Below are positions 1 through 7,000 of a stretch of DNA of 8,450 nt, piece after piece; the stretch's first letter is position 1; every line of letters starts with the position of its first letter. Below the pieces are notes generated by a model, which was given only the letters and a program-made list of their open reading frames with translations, made no database searches and was not told the origin of the DNA. Location: assembly GCA_934281565.1 (NCBI GenBank), contig CAKQXI010000105.1, forward strand, positions 1 through 8,450, read 5' to 3'. The translations under genes and the position numbers were made by a program. The DNA comes from an uncultured Prevotella sp. Its GTDB lineage: Bacteria > Bacteroidota > Bacteroidia > Bacteroidales > Bacteroidaceae.

Positions 1-1530
1 GTGTCACGTAGTATCGCCGCTTGTGAGGGTGCGCTTCTTGTTGTGGATGCCACCCAAGGTGTCCAGGCACAAACAATCTCTAACTTATATATGGCTATTG
101 ATCATGATCTGGAGATTATTCCAGTTATCAACAAGATAGATATGCCTTCGGCTATGCCTGAGGAGGTAGAAGACGAGATTGTTGACCTTATTGGTTGTAA
201 GCATGAAGAAATACTCCGTGCCTCGGGTAAGACTGGCGAAGGTGTGGAAGATGTGTTGGAAGCAGTGGTCAATCGTGTACCTCATCCTGTGGGTGATGAC
301 AAGGCTCCATTGCAAGCCTTGATTTTTGACTCGGTGTTCAATTCGTTCCGTGGCATTATCGCATATTTCAAGATAGAGAATGGTATTATCCGCAAGGGTG
401 ATAAGGTAAAGTTCTTTAATACAGGTATGGAATATGATGCCGATGAAGTGGGTGTCCTGAAGATGGATATGATACCTCGTAACCAGTTGTCTACGGGCGA
501 GGTAGGCTACATCATCAGTGGCATTAAGGATGCTACCGAGGTAAAGGTGGGTGATACCATCACTCATGTTGCACGCCCTTGTGAGAAAGCCATTGCTGGT
601 TTCCAAGAAGTGAAGCCAATGGTATTTGCTGGTGTATATCCTATCGACCCCAGCGATTATGAGAACTTACGAGCTTCCTTGGAGAAGTTGCAGCTCAACG
701 ATGCTTCCTTGACATTCTCGCCAGAGAGTTCGGTGGCATTAGGCTTTGGTTTCCGTTGCGGATTTTTGGGCTTGCTTCACATGGAGATTGTACAGGAACG
801 CTTGGATCGTGAGTTTAACATGGATGTTATTACGACAGTTCCTAACGTTTCTTATATGGTATATGACAAGCAAGGTGGTGAAAAGGAGGTGCATAATCCT
901 TCTGGATTGCCAGACCCAACGATGATAGACCATATTGAGGAACCCTATATACGTGCAACGATCATTACGGCGACTGATTATATTGGTCCTATCATGAAGC
1001 TCTGCCTTGATAAGCGAGGTGAGCTCATCAATCAGGAGTATGTGAGTGGCAATCGTGTGGAGTTGCATTTCATGTTGCCATTGGGCGAGATAGTCATTGA
1101 CTTTTATGACAAGTTAAAGAGTATTTCAAAGGGATATGCTTCTTTCGACTATCATATCGACTCTTTCCGTCCATCTGACTTGGTGAAGCTCGACATCTTG
1201 TTGAATGGTGAGCCTGTGGATGCACTTTCAACTTTGACCCATCGTGATAATGCTGTGACATTTGGAAGAAGAATGTGCGAGAAGTTGAAGGATCTGATAC
1301 CACGCCAGCAGTTCGATATTGCAATCCAAGCTGCCATCGGTGCCAAGATAGTGGCACGTGAGACCGTAAAGCAGGTGCGCAAGGATGTTACGGCTAAGTG
1401 CTATGGTGGCGATGTCAGTCGTAAGCGTAAGTTGCTTGAAAAGCAGAAGGAAGGAAAGAAACGTATGAAGCAGATCGGTAATGTGGAAGTGCCTCAGAAA
1501 GCTTTCCTTGCAGTGCTGAAACTCGATTAG
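1..1530 (+). CDS. lepA: Elongation factor 4 (LepA), 5'-truncated by the window edge
   Basis: This is a translational GTPase that binds the ribosome; it is known for back-translocation in vitro and for a role in translation initiation or ribosome assembly. The 509 visible codons are about 85-90 short of the usual ~595-600, so the P-loop and switch regions lie upstream of the window. The GTG at base 1 is an internal valine codon (family context ...EVSRS), not a start. Visible parts, in fragment numbering, are the G4 motif NKID (44-47), the G5-like SGK (75-77), the EF-Tu domain II-like and EF-G-like domains, and the LepA-specific C-terminal domain (about 449-509). That last part is lysine-rich, contains the conserved CYGGDVSRKRKLLEKQK stretch and ends in AFLAVLKLD. 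The stop is TAG at 1528-1530. A 71-base gap holding a promoter-like box separates it from the next gene, so co-transcription is possible but not required. Identification is secure. Confidence 0.98.
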   Translation: MSRSIAACEGALLVVDATQGVQAQTISNLYMAIDHDLEIIPVINKIDMPSAMPEEVEDEIVDLIGCKHEEILRASGKTGEGVEDVLEAVVNRVPHPVGDDKAPLQALIFDSVFNSFRGIIAYFKIENGIIRKGDKVKFFNTGMEYDADEVGVLKMDMIPRNQLSTGEVGYIISGIKDATEVKVGDTITHVARPCEKAIAGFQEVKPMVFAGVYPIDPSDYENLRASLEKLQLNDASLTFSPESSVALGFGFRCGFLGLLHMEIVQERLDREFNMDVITTVPNVSYMVYDKQGGEKEVHNPSGLPDPTMIDHIEEPYIRATIITATDYIGPIMKLCLDKRGELINQEYVSGNRVELHFMLPLGEIVIDFYDKLKSISKGYASFDYHIDSFRPSDLVKLDILLNGEPVDALSTLTHRDNAVTFGRRMCEKLKDLIPRQQFDIAIQAAIGAKIVARETVKQVRKDVTAKCYGGDVSRKRKLLEKQKEGKKRMKQIGNVEVPQKAFLAVLKLD

Positions 1531-1565
1531 TTATAATCAAATAAAGTCTATATCAAATAAATTAA

Positions 1566-1573
1566 TACCTTTG
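1566..1573 (+). promoter_or_regulatory. Probable -7 promoter box of the Crp/Fnr-type gene
   Basis: TACCTTTG matches the Bacteroidota -7 consensus TAnnTTTG exactly. It would place the transcription start near 1577-1580, just ahead of the ribosome binding site and about 22-25 bases before the ATG. No clear TTTG -33 box is found 19-21 bases upstream (1541-1546 reads ATAAAG), so the promoter may be weak or need an activator. The box lies in the 71-base gap after lepA, which otherwise shows no terminator hairpin. Confidence 0.5.
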
Positions 1574-1584
1574 ACATTTTAAAA

Positions 1585-1591
1585 GAGGAGG
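1585..1591 (+). promoter_or_regulatory. Strong Shine-Dalgarno site of the Crp/Fnr-type gene
   Basis: GAGGAGG ends 10 bases before the ATG at 1602. It stands out because the other intact genes in this window have no comparable site, which is common in Bacteroidota. It fixes the regulator start at 1602. Confidence 0.75.
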
Positions 1592-1601
1592 AATAAAAAT
1601 T

Positions 1602-2201
1602 ATGGGTGAATTAAAAGTAATAACACCGAAGCGAGACATAGCAAGAGAGCTTGCCCGCAAGTATAGTACGATGACTCATGATGAGTTGGATGTACTTGAG
1701 AGTATCTTGGAACCAATCAAGTATGGGAAAGGTGAGAAAATCTTGCAAGAAGGAGAAGTATGTCGTAATATCTCTTACATAGAAAAGGGATTGATACGGC
1801 AGTTCTACACCAAGAACGGCAAAGAGGTTACTGAACATCTCGGTGTAGACCATTCTATCTTCATGTGTATCGAGAGTTTGTTTAAGGAGGAACCAACTCG
1901 CTTGCAGGTTGAGGCATTGGAACCAACCTTGGTCTATGCCTTGCCTAAGGCTAAGTTGGAAGCGGCTGCCATGCGCAATGTCAATATCCAGATGTTATAT
2001 CGTAAGATATTGGAAGAAAGTTTGATACAGTCGCAGATTCATGCAGACTTGATGCGTTTTGAGTCGGCTCCTAACAAATATAAGCGTCTTTGTGAGTTGA
2101 CACCTCAGGTTGTGCTTCGTGCACCATTGACCTATATTGCCAACTATCTACAAATGACGCCGGAAACCCTCTCGCGTATTCGGTCAAATACACTGTTGTA
2201 A
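1602..2201 (+). CDS. Crp/Fnr-family transcriptional regulator
   Basis: A 199-residue protein with a cyclic-nucleotide-binding (cupin-like) domain at about residues 30-125, including the KYGKGEKILQEGE and YIEKGLIRQFY strands typical of the family. A dimerisation helix follows at about 128-155, then a C-terminal helix-turn-helix whose recognition part reads YIANYLQMTPETLSRIR (178-194). It ends soon after the recognition helix, as many Bacteroidota members do, so it looks full length. In a hand alignment to E. coli CRP the cAMP contact residues are not all kept: Glu72 aligns with Ile90 and Ser83 with Leu101, while Arg82 may correspond to Arg100. No Fnr-type N-terminal cysteine cluster is present. 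The effector is therefore unknown and probably not cAMP. It likely has its own promoter (-7 box at 1566) and a strong ribosome binding site. It converges on the acyl-CoA synthetase genes across a long hairpin. Family assignment is firm; targets are unknown. Confidence 0.9.
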   Translation: MGELKVITPKRDIARELARKYSTMTHDELDVLESILEPIKYGKGEKILQEGEVCRNISYIEKGLIRQFYTKNGKEVTEHLGVDHSIFMCIESLFKEEPTRLQVEALEPTLVYALPKAKLEAAAMRNVNIQMLYRKILEESLIQSQIHADLMRFESAPNKYKRLCELTPQVVLRAPLTYIANYLQMTPETLSRIRSNTLL

Positions 2202-2286
2202 GTTAAGAGTTAAGAACTAAGAGTGAAGAATTCAATAGCTAAACTTGCATTTGAATTCTTCACTCTTAGTTCTTAACTCTTAACTT
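2200..2286. repeat. 36-bp perfect inverted repeat between convergent genes, possible bidirectional terminator
   Basis: The arms 2200-2235 and 2251-2286 are perfect reverse complements around a 15-base loop. The left arm begins inside the TAA stop of the Crp/Fnr gene, and the right arm ends 5 bases before the synthetase stop, so the element fills the whole 90-base gap. Each arm is built of 7-base units: from 2201 they read AGTTAAG, AGTTAAG, AACTAAG, AGTGAAG and AATTCAA. It is AT-rich and has only a short T run (TTTT, 2285-2288) on the plus strand and none on the minus side, so it is not a textbook intrinsic terminator. Its place between convergent genes still suggests transcription end or mRNA 3' protection. 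A similar element lies at 7001-7115. Confidence 0.9.
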
Positions 2287-2291
2287 TTCAT

Positions 2292-3950
2292 TTAAGTATA
2301 AAGGAATCGTTTGATACTCTTCTTTGGAGTTTTCTCAAATTCTTCTTCATGTATTCTTATTTCAGAAACCTTGCTATATGCAGGGATCATGGCATTCAGC
2401 TCCTGACGGTTCTGTTCCATGATGTCTTGAAGTTCCTTGGCTCCTAAGTTCAAGGTCTGCGCCTCATCATAGTCAGGATGAACCAAACCTACCAGTTTGT
2501 CTCCTTTTTGAATAACCACACTCTCACTGACAAGCGCAAGGCTGTTAAGTTTGTCTTCGATTTCCTCAGGATAGATGTTCTGTCCATTGGCACCGAGCAA
2601 CATATTCTTGCTGCGTCCCTTGATAAAGACATTTCCATCACCATCCATAGTACCCAAGTCGCCAGTATGATACCAACCATCGGCATCAATCGTGTTCTGA
2701 GTAGCTTCTTCATTCTTATAATAACCTAACATTACATTAGGACCTTTTGCCAAGATTTCTCCAGGAATGTTTTCTGGGTCTGCACTGTCGATGCGAACTT
2801 TCATGTGGAGTGCAGCTTTACCACAAGAGCCAGGTACGAAATGTTTGTAGTCTTCATAGCAGATGATAGGAGCACATTCGGTAGCCCCATAACCTACGGT
2901 GTATTTGAACCCAACGCTATGTAAGAAGCTCTCTACCTCCTGGTTGAAAGCAGCACCACCAATGATCACCTCATAGAAGTTGCCACCGAAAGCATTGGAT
3001 ACTTGCTCACAAATCTTCTCACGTACCTTCTTGCTGATTACAGGCATATGGAGCAACATACGCATACGGTTGTTCTGTATCTTTGGAAAAACTTTCTTGC
3101 GGATGATTTTCTCTATTACTAAAGGTACGGCGATGATAACCGCAGGCTTAATTCTTCCAAATGCCTCGGCGATGATGGCTGGACTGGGGATGCGTGTCAG
3201 ATAGAAAATATGACATCCCCAGATGAATTCAAAGATAAACTCAAATGCCATTCCATACATATGTGCCATTGGCAAGATGCTGATGACGGAATCGCCAGCT
3301 TTAATCTTCTTGCCCAATACATCTTTGGCAAAGTCAACATTGCTCCAGAGAGCACGGTAAGGAACCATTACGCCCTTGGAGAAACCAGTGGTGCCACTGG
3401 TATAGTTGATGAGTGCTAACTCGTCAGGGTTTTGTTCTATGTAATAGCTAACGTGCTCTTTGCGGAAGTATTTTGGATACTTGATACCAAACATTTCGTT
3501 CAAGTGCTCACGAGCGTATGTTAACTTATCAGTACGTGAAACCACTAAAGAGTAGTCTGGTATATAAATGATACCCTCCAATCCAGGCATCTTGGTTGCA
3601 TCAATCTGAGTAGCAACGACGTCACCCACAAAGAGCAACTTGGCATCACTGTGGTTAACGATGTTGTGAATCTGTTCTGGCATAAACTCATGCAAGATAG
3701 GTACTGCGATGGCACCATAGGTGAGGGTTGCCAGGAAAGCTACTGCCCAATTGGCGCTGTTACGACCACAAAGGGCTATCTTGTCGCCTTTTACAACACC
3801 AGAGTTCTCGAACATGATGTGGAGCTTTTCAATCTTACGAGCCACATCGTGATATTGCAAGGTTGCTCCCTTGTAATCGGTCAAGGCATCCATGTCCCAA
3901 TGGTCTACGATGCTCTTTTGGATCAGTGCGTTAAAGCTTGGTATTTCCAT
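2292..3950 (-). CDS. AMP-dependent acyl-CoA synthetase (long-chain fatty acid-CoA ligase type), downstream paralog
   Basis: A 552-residue ANL-superfamily adenylating enzyme, expected to activate a fatty acid with ATP to acyl-AMP and pass it to CoA (or another thiol). Motifs: A3 P-loop YTSGTTGFSKG (183-193), A5 GYGATECAP (353-361), A7 GWYHTGD (425-431), A8 hinge KGRSKNM (444-450), then GANGQNIYPEEIED in the C-terminal subdomain. No signal peptide or membrane segment is seen. The usual A10 catalytic lysine position appears to be Ser (FEKTPKKSIKR, 538-548). I chose the ATG at 3950: MEIPSF aligns with MNSIPSF of the upstream paralog, and it sits 10 bases after that gene's stop. The frame stays open to 4031, but only by overlapping the upstream gene. 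It is probably co-transcribed with that gene from the promoter at 5655-5685. At about 552 residues it is shorter than many ACSL enzymes (~600). The exact substrate is not readable from sequence; acyl-ACP synthetase is an alternative. Confidence 0.9.
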   Translation of the reverse strand: MEIPSFNALIQKSIVDHWDMDALTDYKGATLQYHDVARKIEKLHIMFENSGVVKGDKIALCGRNSANWAVAFLATLTYGAIAVPILHEFMPEQIHNIVNHSDAKLLFVGDVVATQIDATKMPGLEGIIYIPDYSLVVSRTDKLTYAREHLNEMFGIKYPKYFRKEHVSYYIEQNPDELALINYTSGTTGFSKGVMVPYRALWSNVDFAKDVLGKKIKAGDSVISILPMAHMYGMAFEFIFEFIWGCHIFYLTRIPSPAIIAEAFGRIKPAVIIAVPLVIEKIIRKKVFPKIQNNRMRMLLHMPVISKKVREKICEQVSNAFGGNFYEVIIGGAAFNQEVESFLHSVGFKYTVGYGATECAPIICYEDYKHFVPGSCGKAALHMKVRIDSADPENIPGEILAKGPNVMLGYYKNEEATQNTIDADGWYHTGDLGTMDGDGNVFIKGRSKNMLLGANGQNIYPEEIEDKLNSLALVSESVVIQKGDKLVGLVHPDYDEAQTLNLGAKELQDIMEQNRQELNAMIPAYSKVSEIRIHEEEFEKTPKKSIKRFLYT

Positions 3951-3960
3951 ATTCTTGTAT

Positions 3961-5631
3961 TTATGAAACTGCATTTTGATACAGGTAACGTTTAATCGAC
4001 TTTTTAGCCGTTTTCTCAAATTCCTTGTCATGTAACTGGATGCGGAAAATCTGAGCGAAACTTGGTATCAAGCTGTTCAGTTCCTTGCGATTCTGTTCCA
4101 TGATGTTATTGATGTCTTCCTCTGTAAAGCCAAGGGTCTCTGCCTCATCCATGTCGGGATGAACAAGTGCCACGAGCTTATCAGCTTTTTGTATGATGAT
4201 ACTCTCATTGACCATAGCCATAGAGTTTAGCTTGTCCTCAATCTCCTCAGGATAGATGTTCTGTCCATTAGGACCGAGCAGCATATTCTTGCTGCGACCC
4301 TTTACGAAGAAATGCCCATCTGCACTCATTGTCGCCAAATCGCCAGAGTGGAACCATCCTTCCTTATCGATGACAGCATCTGTTGCCTCTTGGTTCTTGT
4401 AATAGCCTTTCATGACATTGATGCCTCGGCATATTAATTCCCCTGGTATATTCTCTGGGTCAGGACTGAGTACGGTTACATCCATGTGCTTGACAGGAAT
4501 TCCGCAACTTCCCGCTACATATTCATCACGATTGGCAAAGGTGATGAGTGGAGCAGTCTCGGTCGTTCCATATCCCATGGCGATAGGGAAGCCTATACTG
4601 ACGAAGAAATTTTCTATCTCCTTGTTTAGTGGTGCACCGCCAACTACCACTTGGTATGCTCGTCCTCCAAACTCACGTAAGACAAACTCTCGTATTTTCT
4701 CTTTGATACGCTTGTTGATGACAGGCATATTCATGAGCAGTCTCACACGATTGGTCTGTAAGAATGGAAAGATTTTCTTTCTCACGATTTTTTCAACAAC
4801 CAGTGGTACAGCAAAGATAATGTCTGGCTTTATTTCCGTAAATGCTTGCGCAATGAGTGTAGGACTTGGAAGACGAGTCAAGAAAAATATGTGGTTGCCC
4901 AATACGATGTTGAAGATGAATTCAGTCATCAGCCCATACATATGTGCCATTGGGAGCGAAGACAAGATATTGCAGTTCTTCCCAATGTGGGGTGCTACAC
5001 AGTCGAGCAAGTAGTCTAAGTTGCCCCAAAGTGCTCGATAGGGTAGCATGACACCTTTTGAAAAACCAGTCGTGCCACTTGTATAGTTGATCATCGCCAG
5101 TTCCTCAGGGGAATCAACATGGTAATGGATATGTTTTTCCCTGAAGTATTTGGGAAATTTGTGACCAAACATCTCATTGAGGTGTTCTCTGGCGTATGTA
5201 AGTTTCTCGGAACGAGAGATGACGAGCGAATTGTCTGGCAAGTAGATGATACCTTCCAAGGATGGCATTTCATCGGGAGTAATCTCCGTTGCCACGACAT
5301 CGCCCACAAAGAGCAATTTGCTCTCGCTATGGTTTACGATATTATGTATCTGTTCTGGTTTAAATTCGTTCTGGATAGGCACTACCACAGCACCGTAGGT
5401 TACGATGGCAAGAAATGCCACAGCCCATTGACTACTATTTCTTCCGCAGACAGCTATCTTGTCGCCTTTCTTGACATCACTGTTTTCAAACAGGATGTGG
5501 AGCTTTTCTATCTTTCTTGCTACATCATGATATTGCAAGGTGGCTCCCTTATAATCTGTGAGAGCATCTAAATGCCAATTCTTGATGATACTCTGCTCAA
5601 TATACGAGTTGAAACTTGGTATTGAATTCAT
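3961..5631 (-). CDS. AMP-dependent acyl-CoA synthetase (long-chain fatty acid-CoA ligase type), upstream paralog
   Basis: A 556-residue cytoplasmic ANL adenylating enzyme, paralogous along its whole length to the next gene downstream; long blocks such as ALTDYKGATLQYHDVARKIE are identical. Motifs: A3 YTSGTTGFSKG (183-193), A5 GYGTTETAP (353-361), A7 GWFHSGD (425-431), A8 KGRSKNM (444-450). The A10 region FEKTAKKSIKR (538-548) again has Ser where a Lys is usual. The two copies diverge most at about 203-262 and 365-390, which include the A4 region and parts likely to shape the acyl pocket. I chose the ATG at 5631 because the frame extends to 5679 only by running through the promoter boxes, and the N-terminus then matches the paralog. 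It is the first gene of a likely two-gene operon, under the promoter and double operator at 5632-5703. Leader length is only about 20 bases. Substrate and physiological role (exogenous fatty acid use, or recycling) are inferred from the family. Confidence 0.91.
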   Translation of the reverse strand: MNSIPSFNSYIEQSIIKNWHLDALTDYKGATLQYHDVARKIEKLHILFENSDVKKGDKIAVCGRNSSQWAVAFLAIVTYGAVVVPIQNEFKPEQIHNIVNHSESKLLFVGDVVATEITPDEMPSLEGIIYLPDNSLVISRSEKLTYAREHLNEMFGHKFPKYFREKHIHYHVDSPEELAMINYTSGTTGFSKGVMLPYRALWGNLDYLLDCVAPHIGKNCNILSSLPMAHMYGLMTEFIFNIVLGNHIFFLTRLPSPTLIAQAFTEIKPDIIFAVPLVVEKIVRKKIFPFLQTNRVRLLMNMPVINKRIKEKIREFVLREFGGRAYQVVVGGAPLNKEIENFFVSIGFPIAMGYGTTETAPLITFANRDEYVAGSCGIPVKHMDVTVLSPDPENIPGELICRGINVMKGYYKNQEATDAVIDKEGWFHSGDLATMSADGHFFVKGRSKNMLLGPNGQNIYPEEIEDKLNSMAMVNESIIIQKADKLVALVHPDMDEAETLGFTEEDINNIMEQNRKELNSLIPSFAQIFRIQLHDKEFEKTAKKSIKRYLYQNAVS

Positions 5632-5703
5632 TGCACAGTTTTCTAAATTTTGTGCAAAGGTACAGTAAATTCTGCACATTACAAAAAAATATGTGCAGAA
5701 TTT
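5632..5703. promoter_or_regulatory. Paired palindromic operators over the synthetase promoter
   Basis: Two copies of TGCACA-N13-TGTGCA lie at 5632-5656 and 5673-5697, with centres 41 bp apart, close to four helical turns. The outer copy is embedded in a longer perfect inverted repeat with 13-base arms (5667-5679 and 5691-5703) around the -33 box. The inner copy covers the predicted transcription start and touches the -7 box. Placement over the promoter core argues for repression. The cognate regulator is not evident; it need not be the Crp/Fnr protein in this window. A fatty-acid-responsive repressor would be logical but is inference. Confidence 0.65.
5655..5685 (-). promoter_or_regulatory. 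Promoter of the acyl-CoA synthetase pair (Bacteroidota type)
   Basis: Read on the minus strand, TTTG (5685-5682), a 19-base spacer, then TACCTTTG (5662-5655). This fits the Bacteroides primary sigma factor consensus TTTG-N19-21-TAnnTTTG exactly. The start site would fall near 5650, giving a leader of about 20 bases before the ATG at 5631. It is the clearest promoter in the window and sits inside the paired palindromes at 5632-5703. Confidence 0.82.
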
Positions 5704-5735
5704 TATAAAACTATTGAAAAAAGTGGAGTTTTATA
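5704..5735 (-). terminator. Weak AT-rich inverted repeat after the permease gene, doubtful terminator
   Basis: Nine-base arms 5704-5712 and 5727-5735 (TATAAAACT and its reverse complement) enclose a 14-base loop, starting 8 bases past the permease stop codon. On the minus strand the distal arm contains TTTT, but the stem has only one G-C pair and the loop is long. It could end permease transcription before the synthetase promoter, or be chance in AT-rich sequence. Confidence 0.25.
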
Positions 5736-5742
5736 CATTTAT

Positions 5743-6990
5743 TTACTCATATCTCATGGATTTGGCTGGATGTATGTGCGAGATAAGGTAGCTTGGTGCC
5801 ACAAGCATAAAGATGCTGATGAGCAGGGTTGCCACGTTTAGTGCCACAATGTACAGCCAGTTGAACTCCACAGGGACAGTACTTACATAATAGGTCTGTG
5901 CATCCAGTTTGATAATGCCTGTAAACCGTTGCAAGACAAGAAGTCCCAAGCCAAGGATGTTGCCAAACAACATACCTTTTCCTATGATGAAAACGGCAAA
6001 CCAAAGGAATGTGTGGCGGATGGTTCGGTTGCGAGCTCCCAATGCTTTCATCACACCAATCATGGATGTGCGTTCCAAGATTATGATGAGCAAGCCACTA
6101 ATCATCGTTACGCCTGCCACGATAAGCATGAGCCCTAAGATGATCCATACATTGAGGTCCATCAAACTAAGCCATTGGAAGATTTGTGGGTTCAGTTCCT
6201 TGATGGTGGCACTGCTGTATGTCTCTCCATAATGGTCAACGGTGCGGTTCACCTTATTTATAATATAGTTTTCACTTTCATCAATCTTTTCAAAATCCTT
6301 GACGGTAAGTTCAGCACCGCTTGCTTGGTCATCTTCCCACCCATTGAGCTTGATGGCTGTGTAAAGGTCGGTATAGCACATCACCTCGTCATATTTCTTA
6401 AGGTTGGTCTGGTAGATGCCGCTGATGGTAAATCTACGGGTACGGACACCATTGTTGTCAATGAAATAAGCAAAGATGCGCTGACCTGCCTTGAGGTGCA
6501 ATTTGTCCGCCATCAACTGTGATACCAATATCTTGTTGTGACTGGACTTGTCGCTGAACTGTGGTATGCTGCCTTCCACCATGTTCTGATGGATGAAAGT
6601 AGAGTCAAAGTCTGGACCTACGCCCTTAAAGACCACACCTAAGAAATCATTGTCGGTCTTTAGGATACCTTCTTTCATGGCAAAGCGTTGAACGTGTTTC
6701 ACGCCAGGTACTTTCTTGAGTACATTCACCATCGAGTCGTTCATCACAACAGGATATTGCTCCATTTGTTGGAGAGTAAGGAAGTCGGCAACTTGGATAT
6801 GGCTGCCAAAACCGATTACCTTGTCACGGATGGTATGCTTGAAGCCCAGCACCACACATACAGACACTATCATGACTGTCAGTCCGATGGCAACGCCTGC
6901 GGTAGCTATATGGATGGCAGGGCGAGAAACTTTACGTTTGTCACCCTGGGCACTATATAATCTTTTTGCTATAAAAAGAGGAAAATTCAT
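5743..6990 (-). CDS. FtsX-like ABC transporter permease, LolC/LolE type
   Basis: A 415-residue inner-membrane protein with the four-helix layout of lipoprotein-releasing permeases: helix 1 at about 27-50, a large periplasmic domain at about 55-275, then helices at about 279-305, 327-354 and 378-403. The cytoplasmic stretch LERTSMIGVMKALGARN (305-321) after helix 2 is the conserved FtsX/MacB coupling segment that contacts the ATPase. By family it would work with a LolD-type ATPase to release lipoproteins from the inner membrane; no ATPase gene or second permease is present here. I chose the ATG at 6990 (MNFPLFIAKR), the usual N-terminus for these proteins; a TTG four codons upstream (7002) is less likely and would begin inside the repeat at 7001. 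The aminotransferase lies upstream across a 125-base repeat-filled gap; no clear promoter is seen there, so read-through is possible. LolC versus LolE cannot be told apart. Confidence 0.88.
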   Translation of the reverse strand: MNFPLFIAKRLYSAQGDKRKVSRPAIHIATAGVAIGLTVMIVSVCVVLGFKHTIRDKVIGFGSHIQVADFLTLQQMEQYPVVMNDSMVNVLKKVPGVKHVQRFAMKEGILKTDNDFLGVVFKGVGPDFDSTFIHQNMVEGSIPQFSDKSSHNKILVSQLMADKLHLKAGQRIFAYFIDNNGVRTRRFTISGIYQTNLKKYDEVMCYTDLYTAIKLNGWEDDQASGAELTVKDFEKIDESENYIINKVNRTVDHYGETYSSATIKELNPQIFQWLSLMDLNVWIILGLMLIVAGVTMISGLLIIILERTSMIGVMKALGARNRTIRHTFLWFAVFIIGKGMLFGNILGLGLLVLQRFTGIIKLDAQTYYVSTVPVEFNWLYIVALNVATLLISIFMLVAPSYLISHIHPAKSMRYE

Positions 6991-7000
6991 CGGTTTGTTC

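Noticed and set aside
1..3. GTG at the first base as a start codon for lepA
   Set aside because: It encodes the internal valine of the conserved EVSRS context; the GTPase N-terminus must lie upstream of the window.
2200..2286. Insertion-sequence ends or a phage attachment site at the long palindrome
   Set aside because: There is no transposase, target duplication or integrase nearby, and the arms are directly adjacent with only a 15-base loop.
3951..4031. A 27-codon N-terminal extension of the downstream acyl-CoA synthetase overlapping its neighbour
   Set aside because: The extension has no family counterpart, and the paralog begins at the equivalent MNSIPSF; ATG at 3950 gives a normal operon gap.
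4412..5014. 200-codon plus-strand open frame opposite the upstream synthetase
   Set aside because: It is antisense to a conserved gene, with low-complexity Ser/Met/Thr-rich composition and no recognisable domain; a shadow frame. The same applies to other opposite-strand frames such as 85-606 and 7194-7727.
5632..5679. A 16-codon N-terminal extension of the upstream acyl-CoA synthetase
   Set aside because: It runs through the -7 box, so the extended start would lie upstream of the predicted transcript start; homology begins at 5631.
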